64,000 nt of DNA, taken from positions 9,503,026 through 9,567,025 of the forward strand of contig OX421499.1 of NCBI GenBank assembly GCA_949126835.1, given 5' to 3'. The stretch comes from Anisus vortex (Eukaryota; Mollusca; Gastropoda; Planorbidae). Position numbers and translations under genes: made by a program. This document shows positions 51,201 to 58,730 of the stretch, in pieces; position 1 is the first letter of the stretch, and each line of letters opens with the position of its first letter. Below the pieces are notes generated by a model. That model saw only the letters and a list, made by a program, of their open reading frames with translations, did not search any database and was not told where the DNA came from.

Positions 51201-51272
51201 GATTCTGGGGATGAGCAAAGTTTGTTCCTGGCTCCAAAAAAGAAGAAAAATTTACCTAAGGGAAACTTTTAA
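6080..51272 (+). CDS. NAGPA: N-acetylglucosamine-1-phosphodiester alpha-N-acetylglucosaminidase (uncovering enzyme), 12 coding exons
   Basis: Joined exons: 6080-6243, 9223-9433, 10035-10251, 10881-10974, 13016-13149, 16158-16266, 18564-18692, 22250-22452, 24065-24241, 24398-24520, 25514-25583, 50942-51272. All junctions are GT-AG, phases agree, and the total is 653 codons plus TAA (human about 515). The enzyme removes the covering GlcNAc from GlcNAc-phospho-mannose on lysosomal hydrolases in the trans-Golgi, exposing mannose 6-phosphate. Visible order: signal segment 35-54; propeptide to R86 with RRRR|D, aligning with the known human furin site R49|D50; glycosidase domain about 87-353 with WSVLEP, NAGFF, SARTAVGHD and NLDGGGSAT; EGF-like repeats about 365-512; membrane span about 549-572; an 81-residue tail rich in K, R, D and E. 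Relative to human there is about one extra EGF-like unit, and the human tail motifs YHPL and NPF are absent; DVDPIL could be an acidic dileucine-type sorting signal (inference). An alternative start is the in-frame ATG at 6095. Confidence 0.93.
6440..8703. mobile_element. 2.26-kb DNA transposon (TIRs, TA target) in NAGPA intron 1
   Basis: Perfect 15-bp terminal inverted repeats TGGCAGGTTTCACAA (6440-6454; its complement at 8689-8703) are flanked on both sides by TA (6438-6439 and 8704-8705). No transposase frame is left, so it is non-autonomous or dead. A TA target suggests Tc1/mariner-like or a related superfamily; the sequence does not decide. A second element is nested within it. Confidence 0.65.
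7299..8115. mobile_element. 817-bp non-autonomous DNA transposon nested in the 6440-8703 element
   Basis: Termini CAGACCTGCCAAGT and its complement ACTTGGCAGGTCTG (8102-8115) form 14-bp perfect inverted repeats. The flanks 7292-7298 and 8116-8122 are both TACCAAA. The CAG start and 7-8 bp duplication fit the hAT superfamily. The interior has TACGAA/TTCGTA words and no long frame. Confidence 0.75.
9223..9433 (+). CDS. NAGPA: NAGPA coding exon 2: propeptide and mature N-terminus
   Basis: Acceptor CTATACAG, donor GTAGGG, ending in phase 0. Encodes an acidic propeptide (ELDDARNDGVDEMDF), the basic site HRRRR|DTGVC and an N-glycosylation sequon NVT. Confidence 0.85.
9760..10020 (-). mobile_element. 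inverted SINE just before NAGPA exon 3
   Basis: Reads in reverse the landmarks of the 3640-3900 copy: GGTCC, GAAGCAGC, TTCACCAGTTTC, GCCACA, then GTGTGGCTAG, and finally a degraded B-box region near 9985-10000. It ends about 15 nt before the exon-3 acceptor. Confidence 0.65.
10035..10251 (+). CDS. NAGPA: NAGPA coding exon 3: start of glycosidase domain
   Basis: Encodes NPLTTWSVLEPGWSGSC, then IVAANAGFFNTTTGQCLG. Human NAGPA has TFSVLEP, NGGFF and GECLG in the same order. The acceptor is CCAACAG and the donor GTAAGG. Confidence 0.93.
10545..10765. mobile_element. partial copy of the TACCGTATATA MITE
   Basis: Its right end GCGAGTATATACGGTA (10751-10765) and the inner blocks AAATTAGGGTGAATATTTAG and TTAAAAGGCAGTGTAA match, inverted, the complete element at 20171-20575. 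Confidence 0.7.
10881..10974 (+). CDS. NAGPA: NAGPA coding exon 4
   Basis: Encodes NIVSDGVLVQSSGGIQNVHF then KDGYIFTG, matching the human NVVSDE, SSGGLQNAQFG and RDGTLVTG blocks. Donor GTAAGG, phase 2. Confidence 0.93.
11047..11152 (+). repeat. 52-bp direct duplication
   Basis: Two nearly identical copies in tandem start at 11047 and 11099 (GTAGCACA, AATGGTCAATGTGCAG, TTATTCTCA). They lie in NAGPA intron 4. Confidence 0.85.
11367..12309. mobile_element. 943-bp non-autonomous TA-flanked DNA transposon
   Basis: About 33-bp inverted termini begin TGTGACCC and continue CACAAAAGG and GACATAAGT, with about three mismatches between the ends. TA flanks both ends (11365-11366, 12310-12311). This is a Tc1/mariner-type layout. 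No transposase remains; the 72-codon frame at 11796-12014 has no known motif. Confidence 0.75.
12811..13015 (+). repeat. 47-bp tandem repeat carrying copies of the NAGPA exon-5 acceptor
   Basis: CTGTCC recurs at 12811, 12858, 12905, 12952 and 12995 (spacing 47, 47, 47, 43). Each unit resembles the true intron-exon border: CCACTGGTTCAG|ATATTAGTCTGA against the real CCACTGTTTCAG|ATACTTGTCTGA. The first three units keep the AG; the fourth has CAT instead. Confidence 0.88.
13016..13149 (+). CDS. NAGPA: NAGPA coding exon 5
   Basis: Starts at CAG|ATACTTG and encodes YLSELDLLLQDF, LVGGVIWLVRDGVNF and ECADTEET. Human counterparts are YLSEEEVL, LLSGVVWLIRNG and ECDETQETG. Its acceptor is the last of a row of tandem look-alikes (see 12811-13015). 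Confidence 0.93.
13570..13850 (+). pseudogene. 3' end of a LINE (reverse transcriptase tail plus 3' UTR)
   Basis: 13608-13735 encodes SAGQNAFSYAGSSAWNPLPL and then RQSPSFDTFRSRLRTHLF. The order FSY-A---WN-LP, then SPS---F---L-THLF is the common C-terminal end of animal CR1/L2/Jockey-type LINE proteins. The 3' part has GCTATATAAGCATTATTATT, an ATT-rich tail typical of these elements. It is 5'-truncated in NAGPA intron 5. Its codons are GC-rich compared with the surrounding intron. Confidence 0.75.
13860..15118. other. NAGPA intron 5, AT-rich, no element recognised
   Basis: Low-complexity AT-rich DNA with an AT microsatellite near 14897-14911. The frame at 14130-14360 has no recognisable content. 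Confidence 0.4.
15119..15725. mobile_element. 607-bp MITE-like element
   Basis: The ends are ATTGACACGTCTTAA (15119-15133) and TTAAGACTTGTCAAT (15711-15725), inverted repeats with one mismatch, followed inward by GGTGTG and CACACAC. No clear target duplication was seen, so this is less sure than the other elements. Confidence 0.5.
16158..16266 (+). CDS. NAGPA: NAGPA coding exon 6
   Basis: Encodes LERFATVTSARTAVGHDRQG and then a strand ending KTDMYG. SARTA(I/V)GHD is a family signature. The donor is GTGTGTG, weaker than the others, ending in phase 2. Confidence 0.92.
16345..16435 (-). mobile_element. SINE body fragment, inverted
   Basis: CCAGTGAAGCAGCGTTTACC, then CCGCTGCCATGG and GGCAAGC, is the reverse complement of the SINE body (3640-3900 copy), with substitutions. 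It starts about 80 nt after NAGPA exon 6. Confidence 0.6.
16608..16955 (+). repeat. 22-bp tandem repeat, block A
   Basis: About 15 copies of a 22-bp unit built from TTAGCCTGCG and TTAGCTATTCTT, with scattered 1-2 bp losses. The unit recurs in block B at 17438-18100, in the same intron. Confidence 0.9.
17438..18100 (+). repeat. 22-bp tandem repeat, block B, with a higher-order pattern
   Basis: About 29 units of the family seen at 16608-16955, mostly with CTATTAG in place of CTTTTAG. A variant GGCTGCGTAAAAAATTCTA recurs at 17594, 17704 and 17837 (17480 is similar), showing multi-unit duplication. It is followed by about 125 bp and then a palindrome, shortly before NAGPA exon 7. Confidence 0.9.
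18227..18451. repeat. inverted repeat with 27-bp perfect arms
   Basis: The arms 18227-18253 and 18425-18451 are exact reverse complements (start CATTTCACAATCGCC, end GGCGATTGTGAAATG), separated by 171 bp. Outer flanks are also partly inverted (TCGTCA and TGACGA). It may be a small MITE; no target duplication is evident. Confidence 0.75.
18564..18692 (+). CDS. NAGPA: NAGPA coding exon 7: NLDGGGSAT motif
   Basis: Encodes INLHDFANALIDLGLYNAI followed by NLDGGGSATTVINGTLVNFP. The NLDGGGSAT segment is the hallmark of the phosphodiester glycosidase fold (Pfam NAGPA domain). NGT is a sequon. Donor GTAAGC. Confidence 0.95.
18832..20000 (+). repeat. 35-bp minisatellite, about 33 copies
   Basis: The unit contains CATAAACCCAGACATTTCCC and TTGTAGAACCAGG, at exactly 35-bp spacing. 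One copy (near 19588) has an A-run insertion. The complement strand lacks stops in all three frames, which produces long artificial reading frames. It lies in NAGPA intron 7. Confidence 0.95.
20171..20575. mobile_element. complete 405-bp MITE with TACCGTATATA termini
   Basis: The first 29 bp and last 29 bp are inverted repeats with two mismatches (TACCGTATATACTCGCG inward to AAGTCGCAC). A TAT lies on each side (20168-20170, 20576-20578). Subterminal copies of TATAAGTCGCACC repeat inside. Relatives are at 10545-10765 and 55410-55578. No coding capacity. Confidence 0.8.
20579..22074. other. NAGPA intron 7, second part
   Basis: No gene. The stretch about 20730-21130 has an AATAAA and a compositional change reminiscent of a solo LTR, but no borders could be fixed. 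A 40-bp direct duplication lies at 21207-21286 (AGTGATGAATCTGATGGCC in both copies). Confidence 0.4.
22075..22189 (+). repeat. 38-bp tandem repeat, three copies
   Basis: Three copies of a unit with TTTGTATGTGAATAACAAAT and GTGTATAATTCTTTG. It ends about 60 nt before NAGPA exon 8 and is unrelated in sequence to the large 38-bp array in intron 11. Confidence 0.88.
22250..22452 (+). CDS. NAGPA: NAGPA coding exon 8: end of catalytic domain and first EGF-like repeat
   Basis: Encodes CDRRVSTIICAHPPEC, then CSGHGTCDGTGQCHC and CPDGCSSHGQCTE, an EGF-like cysteine pattern. Human has RQVSTVVCVHEP and CHGHGTC at this point. Acceptor CTCTACAG, donor GTAGCC. Confidence 0.93.
22552..22735 (+). repeat. 34-bp minisatellite, 5.4 copies
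   Basis: Unit with GGCGGTAGGGATAGG, TTGGTGGTATGGATTGATT; G-rich on the plus strand. It lies about 100 nt after NAGPA exon 8. The minus-strand frames across it are by-products of the repeat. Confidence 0.92.
22736..24064. other. NAGPA intron 8, remainder, no element recognised
   Basis: AT-rich sequence without terminal repeats, tandem arrays or coding similarity that I can see. Confidence 0.4.
24065..24241 (+). CDS. NAGPA: NAGPA coding exon 9: EGF-like repeats
   Basis: Encodes CQCDPGWVGLNCSATC, WYGDNCSLLC and CDADTGACHCAPGYTGKYC. The second half has no one-to-one partner in the human protein, which suggests one more EGF-like unit here. Confidence 0.93.
24398..24520 (+). CDS. NAGPA: NAGPA coding exon 10: last EGF-like repeat
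   Basis: Encodes CSLGRFGQDC, CSCEHNCLCDSRTGSC and NETT (sequon). The human counterpart has CKCEHHCPCDPKTGNC. Confidence 0.92.
24715..24870 (+). mobile_element. SINE body, direct orientation
   Basis: GGGTCACCCAACTCTGG, GTTGGGGAAAGTAAA, then ACCAGGGAAACTGGTGAATG and TTGCCTTAAGGAC follow the order of the body of the 3640-3900 copy. The tRNA-like head is missing. Confidence 0.6.
24871..25513. other. NAGPA intron 10, remainder
   Basis: No element or gene recognised. An 87-codon frame at 25062-25325 lacks any motif and lies between two well-supported exons. Confidence 0.4.
25514..25583 (+). CDS. NAGPA: NAGPA coding exon 11: juxtamembrane stem
   Basis: 70 nt between a good T-rich acceptor (TTTCTTTAG) and donor GTAACT. 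It encodes ALHCLALQEIKRLHLVP, with the single Cys placed as in the human stem (KQCLQPPE). Phase 1 to phase 2 links exons 10 and 12 exactly. Confidence 0.8.
26240..26336 (-). mobile_element. terminal fragment of a hAT-type transposon
   Basis: On the minus strand the fragment starts CAGTGTTTCATAACATCTGG and continues GGGCTGTGACCCC. This resembles the common hAT terminus CAGTGGTTCTTAA with a following GTGACCCC. The opposite end was not found. Confidence 0.4.
26495..50928 (+). repeat. giant 38-bp satellite array, 643 copies, in NAGPA intron 11
   Basis: The region is one tandem array of a 38-bp unit with landmarks CTAGTACTTGGTATC, TTTAGCTAAGAACTG and TAGATAAA. 24,434 bp is exactly 643 x 38. The register set by GTACTT at 26505 still holds at 30001, 40033 and 50825, so there is no net insertion or deletion between those points. 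Differences are substitutions from a small set: GTAC to CTAC or GGCC, AAAC to AAGC, TATC to TATA or TAAC, GCTAAG to TCTAAG or GATAAG, GGTATC to GTTATC or GGCATC. Stops occur in all plus-strand frames, so it is noncoding. Units near the right end are more diverged. The array ends 13 nt before NAGPA exon 12. Confidence 0.98.
50942..51272 (+). CDS. NAGPA: NAGPA coding exon 12: membrane span and cytoplasmic tail
   Basis: Acceptor CTCTTTGCAG lies 13 nt after the last unit of the 38-bp array. Encodes SVICLAAIASASLLLNVILT as the membrane span, a basic stop-transfer segment (RSRHRCK), and an acidic tail with DVDPIL and a lysine run before the TAA at 51270-51272. Confidence 0.93.
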
Positions 51273-53420
51273 GTTTTAGATAATTTTGTGCTTCATTTGA
51301 GCAGACTACTTGCCTCTGGTATTAATGGGAGTCAATTTTGAAATTATGACTAAATCAAATTTGTATTGCAATATTTTCATATTTGTAACAATCTCAGAAT
51401 TTTTTTAGATACAAAAAATCAACAAGTTAATAAATATAGACAATTTAATGAAATACACAATTGTAATTTAAAATGTCTAAAGCATTGTCATTGTTAGGTT
51501 TGTAAAATATATCAATTGTTACGCCATAATGTAAATTCCAGAATATACCTCCTAATATTCTTTCAGTCTTGCAAAACTTTTTTTTTGGTGACATTTTTAC
51601 TTCCTAGAAAATTGAACATGCTGATGCTTTTACCAAATACTGTTCATGGCCAATTTGATTTACTGTGGGTTTAACTTCATAGCTAAGGGAGATAATATTT
51701 GTGATTAGCTTATTCTGTCACATGAAACAACACTGGGAAGCTACCTTTGGCATTCAGATTGTGTTGATTTGGGAATGTTTTTAGTAATGTATCTATGGCT
51801 GCTTTAGAGTTATAGGGTATGTTGACAGGGTCAACAGGTTCCCTAAAGTAAGCTATACAGTTCAGTTTTCTCTCTCAAAAGGTGACAATTGACACCATGA
51901 TGAATAGAGAAAGAGGTGAATGACACCATAGTGTATTAAGGACCACATCATTGACACCATAGTGTATTGAGGACCACATCATTAACACCATAGTGTATTT
52001 ATAAAATAGTGAATGATATTATGGCAACTAATATTTACATTTATAATTGTAATTAGGAAGACCTATAATAAATCCTGGCAAATACTGTGATATATTTATG
52101 CACATTTTTAAATGCTGACATGTACTTTCACTTTCATGTGAAAATATTTTTTGCCTGGGCTGATAAAATACTACATTTCACTACATCTACTACTTCATGT
52201 AATTTGGTAAGTGTAATAGACATTACATCATGGTCATAAATATATTCTCTGAACGCTGCTAGTTTGTGTGTGTGCATGTCTTCAGTTTGCCTGTTGATAA
52301 ATAAAGTCAATTAGTATACCAAAACTTTGACTGTATGATTAGATGGCTACAAAATTAACTATAGCACTTCAAAGGTATTGCTCTAATTTGTCAGTGAATG
52401 ATGAAAAGATGAAAATCTTTGACCCAACTAAGTGTCAGGTCTGGGTATTTTTCAGAATTTAAATTTGGCAGCTATCTCATAGAATAATTAAATTCCATAT
52501 ATCTAAAGGCTGGAAATGAATTTCTAATATAAAGAAATTGAACCTGAATTCTTGCACTTAATATGAAGAAGCCTAGAAAAGTTTTGTAGAATGTTCCTTT
52601 TCTGTTTATTGTGAACTTCAAAGAGTTGGTTAATGTGAAAGTGTCATAAGAGATTTTTTTTCTTTGTGAAATTTCACAAGTTTTGATTTAGTGTGTAGCT
52701 AAAATATTAAATGATTTGCCATCCTTTTTAATTTATCTATTTACATGCCTGTGAAAAGTGCAATAAATATTTAGGGATGATGGAATGTTTGAGAATGTTT
52801 TAAAGATGGTGTTGTTTTAGCTTTAAACAAAAATCTCATCTATGATATAATGCTGCTAGCTTTGTGATTTTTGCTTTAATTTATGTAATGCTGCCAAGTT
52901 TTGAGATTGATTTAATTTAACATGACATGAAAACATATTTTGAACAAGTTTTCCTTACCCCTCAAATGCTTGATTTTTGACATATGGGTTAGGTTTACGC
53001 TCATGGTTTGGGTCGTGGTAAAAATCATTGCTAAAAAATCTTTTGAGAGAACAGTCACAAATTACCTCTGTCTGGAATGGCAGACTCCATTTTGATGAAG
53101 AATATTTTTCTAACACAATTATGACATTCTAATGTATTGATTCTTTGTTAAATTATTACATGAACAGCCTTGTAATGACAACAATTGTTTTTTTGTAACT
53201 TTAATTTAATCTCTTTCAAGACATCAGAATAATCATTGCGTAGACCATTATAATAATTGACATTGGGTTAGTAAATTATAAATATTTTGTCATGGATTTA
53301 TCCCCCCCCCTATTGAGTTCATCAGTAGTAGCAGCCATGATGTAAACAAAATATGCATTAGCTGACCTATCTACACATTGATGTGATATTCTTTTGACTG
53401 TTTAACCAAGTAAAATAAAG
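51273..53420 (+). other. NAGPA: probable NAGPA 3' UTR and downstream flank
   Basis: No coding content follows the TAA. AATAAA signals occur at 52300-52305 and again near 52763 and 53414; which one is used cannot be told. Short duplications interrupt the region. Confidence 0.5.
51890..52000 (+). repeat. 31-bp short tandem repeat
   Basis: TGACACCATAGTGTATT and GGACCACATCAT recur at 31-bp spacing (51921, 51952, 51983), preceded by a diverged copy at 51890. Confidence 0.8.
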
Positions 53421-53540
53421 TCTTGAGTTAGAAGTTATTTATATATATATTGACCCATATATCATGTATTTATATATAGACTCGTATATCATTATAAATT
53501 AAGTACACCCTGACTTTAATGTAAGGGATGCACTTTTCTT

Positions 53541-53640
53541 TACAGAAGATTATTGTTTGAGGCTCTAGTCTTACATTGTAAGGTGTTTCTATACAGAAGA
53601 TTATTGTTTGAGGCTCTAGTCTTACATTGTAAGGTGTTTT
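53541..53640 (+). repeat. 51-bp direct duplication
   Basis: Two tandem copies starting TACAGAAGATTATTGTTTG at 53541 and 53592, almost identical over about 48 bp. Confidence 0.88.
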
Positions 53641-53957
53641 TTTAAATGTTGTGTGAGTTTTCCTGGCATGAAATATGTTTATTTACAAAAAAGTATTTTT
53701 GTCAGTGAGAGTTTTTTTTATACTTATTTTCATTTTGTGTAAACTTTCTCTAAAAAGTAAATTTTTTTTGGCTTACAAAACTATTTAAAGATGAAAATGA
53801 AACAATTAGAAAGGTAGAGTTTTTTATTCACATTTAAACAAAGCAGATGTAAGTGAAGGGACTGAAGTTGTCACTTGAACTTTAGTATCCTCAACAATGT
53901 AAAAAAACAAGGAGAGTTTCTTTTCCACATGACCACAATATCTTGCCTGTTATATTT

Positions 53958-54267
53958 GTACATGATTGTTTGTTTTAAAACTTGCTTGTTTACATGATTG
54001 TTTGTTTTAAAACTTGCTTGTTTACATGATTGTTTGTTTTAAAACTTGCTTGTTTACATGATTGTTTGTTTTAAAACTTGCTTGTTTACATGATTGTTTG
54101 TTTTAAAACTTGCTTGTTAACATGATTGTTTGTTTTAAAACTTGCTTGTTTACATGATTGTTTGTTTTAAAACTTGCTTGTTTACATGATTGTTTGTTTT
54201 AAAACTTGCTCGTTTACATGATTGTTTGTTTTAAAACTTGCTCGTTTACATGATTGTTTGTTTTAAA
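53958..54267 (+). repeat. 32-bp minisatellite, left part
   Basis: About ten copies of a unit with TTTACATGATTGTTTG and TTTTAAAACTTGCTTG. The last two or three units carry the CTCG variant. The array is cut by the transposon at 54268. Confidence 0.95.
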
Positions 54268-56242
54268 CAGGGTTCCCGCGGCCTCCTAAAATTTCAGGAT
54301 GTCCTGAAATCCTCCTGAAATGGCAAAAAAAGGCAAAAACTCCTGAAAACCTCCTGAAATTTGAAATAATCTCCTTAAATGTCCTGAAAAATTGAGCTGA
54401 CCCCTATTTTTTCCTTCTCCAACACGTGTCCCTAGTTCAACAGCCCCACCTCCCGCTTGTTCGCTTACGCTTGCTACGCCAAGCCTATCCCGTCAAGCCT
54501 ATCCCGTCTCGGTAAAGATGGTATACATACAGTTACAGCTCTTCCTCCTCTTTCGCTCCCTCTCCCACAGTTTGGTGTCTGCTAGATTAGATAATGATAA
54601 GGACTAAGGTGCCTATTTTCGCGATCAATGTTGAGAATGCCTGATTACGCTACGCGCGGCGCCTACTAGTCTACTTGGGTTCAGCGAACCGACACATTTT
54701 GCCAAATTGATTTATTTTGAAATATATTTATATCGAAATGCACAGAAATAGGTCTTTTTATTAGAAAACGATGACGTTTAAGACGCTATCTAATATCATA
54801 TGCTAAAAATTCCAGTAGGCCTTTTTAGCTAGCCCTACTAGAGGAGTTGTTCGCGATGTAAGCCTACGCCGATTGGCGCCGATATCATTATCCACTTTTG
54901 AAAGGTGCAGGCCCTACATGGTTTTACTAATTATTAAATCGTATGGGTAGGCCTACAATGTGTTTTTTTTTAAATCAATGTGGGAAATGTATAGGCAGAC
55001 GATTTTGGGTCTAGGCAGAGGCCTAGCCGGTGTGGCCCTAGGTCTATCAGTTTATCAGTCTAATCTAGAAGTCTAAGTCATTTTATTCACCAATACATTG
55101 ATGAAATGCACTCAATGCTGAATATATCTGACTAGAAATCGTTACAAACAAAGTTAATGGTAATTAGGTTAGGGCACTTGTATAATGCGCCATCAAAACC
55201 GCGTCATCAAAACCGGCGCCGTTCTGTCTAGAAAGCATAGGCAGGCCTACTTCAAAAGACTTTTTTTTTTGTGTCTACCCACTATAGTGTTAGCCTACTA
55301 TAGGGATAGGAACGTCAGTATGGACAGTGACTTAGATGTAGAAACAGATACCCTACTTTCCCTTATGACTAATGGCTGTATTGATCGGTTGTTTTAAATA
55401 AGTGAAGCTCTGTGTATGCCTTATACTTATATGCATGATTGAAACCATTTTTTTAAGGAAAGTTTTCAAATTAGGGTGAATATTTTGTAACTTTTAAGTT
55501 TAAATGGTATGAATTTTTGAGAAGTTAAAAGGCAGTATGCAACTTATCTACAGGTGTTGTGTTTTTTTTAATACCGTAGTTTAGGGAGATATTATATGCA
55601 CCAGTTCAGAATCAGCTACTCCCTCCCCCCTTGCACTATATTTGCCCCTCCTTACCTGCTGTAAGTTTTTTTTTTTTTTTGTAGCAGGATTTTAATAGGC
55701 CTAATGGAATATGATCCTAATGATTTGAAAGTAATCAAATAGGATTATCTAGTTGTCCTTTACAATAGCAGTTTTTTTTCTTGTCATAGTGATAGTTTTT
55801 TTTTAACTTGTAAATCTGTAAGCTTTCTATATACTTTTCAATGTAGGCCCATATAAATATTTTCTCTATACTTGTTAATGTAACACTCTATATGCTACAG
55901 ATGCCCCTATACAGGATACTATATTTCCATTCTCTACCTCCCCCCCCCTTTTATTTTCATAAACCAAATTTCTTTTTTTTTGTACTTTTTTTTTTTTAAA
56001 TTATAAGATTTCTAAAGACAATTAAAAGACTCTATATAATGAACATAGCTTAATGGTACATATTTAGCTTCCACATTGTAATGCCCTTAAAAATATTTTA
56101 TTTAATTTTATTTGTATCTGAGTCATTGTTTAGTGATGTAGTGAATTCAGTTTTGTCGCGCCTCCTGAAATTTTAGATTTTCTCCTGAAAAACTCCTGAA
56201 AACCTCCTGAAATTTTGATTTGAGTTTGGTGCAGGAACCCTG
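54268..56242. mobile_element. about 2-kb hAT-type DNA transposon inside the 32-bp minisatellite
   Basis: The ends are CAGGGTTCC (54268-54276) and GGAACCCTG (56234-56242), a typical hAT terminus. Both subterminal regions are packed with TCCTGAAA words. The flanks overlap by TTTAAA when the repeat unit is restored; the expected 8-bp duplication cannot be resolved in this repetitive target. Inside there is no transposase frame; the longest (55185-55397, 70 codons) has no known motif. It is non-autonomous or dead. Confidence 0.85.
55410..55578. mobile_element. fragment of the TACCGTATATA MITE, nested in the hAT element
   Basis: TTTTTAAGGAAAGTTTTC, AAATTAGGGTGAATATTT and GTTAAAAGGCAGTATG match the inner part of the 20171-20575 element in inverse orientation. 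The terminal repeat is lost apart from a possible ATACCGTA near 55573. Confidence 0.65.
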
Positions 56243-58446
56243 TTTAAAACTTGCTCGTTTACATGATTGTTTGTTTTAAAACTTGCTCGTTTACATGATT
56301 GTTTGTTTTAAAACTTGCTTGTTTACATGATTGTTTGTTTTAAAACTTGCTTGTTAACATGATTGTTTGTTTTAAAACTTGCTTGTTAACATGATTGTTT
56401 GTTTTAAAACTTGCTCGTTTACATGATTGTTTGTTTTAAAACTTGCTCGTTTACATGATTGTTTGTTTTAAAACTTGCTCGTTTACATGATTGTTTGTTT
56501 TAAAACTTGCTCGTTTACATGATTGTTTGTTTTAAAACTTGCTTGTTTACATGATTGTTTGTTTTAAAACTTGCTTGTTTACATGATTGTTTGTTTTAAA
56601 ACTTGCTTGTTTACATGATTGTTTGTTTTAAAACTTGCTTGTTTACATGATTGTTTGTTTTAAAACTTGCTTGTTTACATGATTGTTTGTTTTAAAACTT
56701 GCTTGTTTACATGATTGTTTGTTTTAAAACTTGCTTGTTTACATGATTGTTTGTTTTAAAACTTGCTTGTTTACATGATTGTTTGTTTTAAAACTTGCTT
56801 GTTTACATGATTGTTTGTTTTAAAACTTGCTTGTTTACATGATTGTTTGTTTTAAAACTTGCTTGTTTACATGATTGTTTGTTTTAAAACTTGCTTGTTT
56901 ACATGATTGTTTGTTTTAAAACTTGCTCGTTTACATGATTGTTTGTTTTAAAACTTGCTCGTTTACATGATTGTTTTAAAACTTGCTCGTTTACATGATT
57001 GTTTGTTTTAAAACTTGCTTGTTTACATGATTGTTTGTTTTAAAACTAGCTTGTTTACATGATTGTTTGTTTTAAAACTTGCTTGTTTACATGATTGTTT
57101 GTTTTAAAACTTGCTTGTTTACATGATTGTTTGTTTTAAAACTTGATTGTTTGTTTTAAAACTTGCTTGTTTACATGGTTGTTTGTTTTAAAACTTGCTT
57201 GTTTACATGATTGTTTGTTTTAAAACTTGCTTGTTTACATGATTGTTTGTTTTAAAACTTGCTTGTTTACATGATTGTTTGTTTTAAAACTTGCTTGTTT
57301 ACATGATTGTTTGTTTTAAAACTTGCTTGTTAACATGATTGTTTGTTTTAAAACTTGCTTGTTAACATGATTGTTTGTTTTAAAACTTGCTTGTTAACAT
57401 GATTGTTTGTTTTAAAACTTGCTTGTTTACATGATTGTTTGTTTTAAAACTTGCTTGTTTACATGATTGTTTGTTTTAAAACTTGCTTGTTTACATGATT
57501 GTTTGTTTTAAAACTTGCTTGTTTACATGATTGTTTGTTTTAAAACTTGCTTGTTTACATGATTGTTTGTTTTAAAACTTGCTTGTTTACATGATTGTTT
57601 GTTTTAAAACTTGCTTGTTTACATGGTTGTTTGTTTTAAAACTTGCTTGTTTACATGATTGTTTGTTTTAAAACTTGCTTGTTTACATGATTGTTTGTTT
57701 TAAAACTTGCTTGTTTACATGATTGTTTGTTTTAAAACTTGCTTGTTTACATGATTGTTTGTTTTAAAACTTGCTTGTTAACATGATTGTTTGTTTTAAA
57801 ACTTGCTTGTTAACATGATTGTTTGTTTTAAAACTTGCTTGTTAACATGATTGTTTGTTTTAAAACTTGCTTGTTTACATGATTGTTTGTTTTAAAACTT
57901 GCTTGTTTACATGATTGTTTGTTTTAAAACTTGCTTGTTTACATGATTGTTTGTTTTAAAACTTGCTTGTTTACATGATTGTTTGTTTTAAAACTTGCTT
58001 GTTTACATGATTGTTTGTTTTAAAACTTGCTTGTTTACATGATTGTTTGTTTTAAAACTTGCTTGTTTACATGATTGTTTGTTTTAAAACTTGCTTGTTT
58101 ACATGATTGTTTGTTTTAAAACTTGCTTGTTAACATGATTGTTTGTTTTAAAACTTGCTTGTTTACATGATTGTTTGTTTTAAAACTTGCTTGTTTACAT
58201 GATTGTTTGTTTTAAAACTTGCTTGTTTACATGATTGTTTGTTTTAAAACTTGCTTGTTTACATGATTGTTTGTTTTAAAACTTGCTTGTTTACATGATT
58301 GTTTGTTTTAAAACTTGCTTGTTAACATGATTGTTTGTTTTAAAACTTGCTTGTTAACATGATTGTTTGTTTTAAAACTTGCTTGTTTACATGATTGTTT
58401 GTTTTAAAACTTGCTCGTTTACATGATTGTTTGTTTTAAAACTTGC
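56243..58446 (+). repeat. 32-bp minisatellite, right part, about 69 copies
   Basis: Continues the unit of 53958-54267 directly after the transposon, starting with CTCG-variant units. A few units are shortened (near 56967 and 57140) and several have TTAACATG for TTTACATG. Confidence 0.95.
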
Positions 58447-58730
58447 CTTCCTTTTTTTTGCTCTTTCAACTGTACAACATTCCCCCCCCCCCCCCTTTGC
58501 CCCCATGCATTTTTCTTACAGCACCTTATTCTTTTCTTGACTGTTATACATTCTGATCAACATTTTGTTTTTTTTACCCAACATTTTGTATGAGAGTCTG
58601 CAATATTTTGTGTATTTAGTTTTTTAAAAAGAAAGAAGTTTGATTTTAACTATTTTTTTGTTTGTTGTTTTTGTATGAATTTTATTTTTCCAAAGGGAGA
58701 TAATAGGTGTATTTTATTTGGGGTCTAGAT

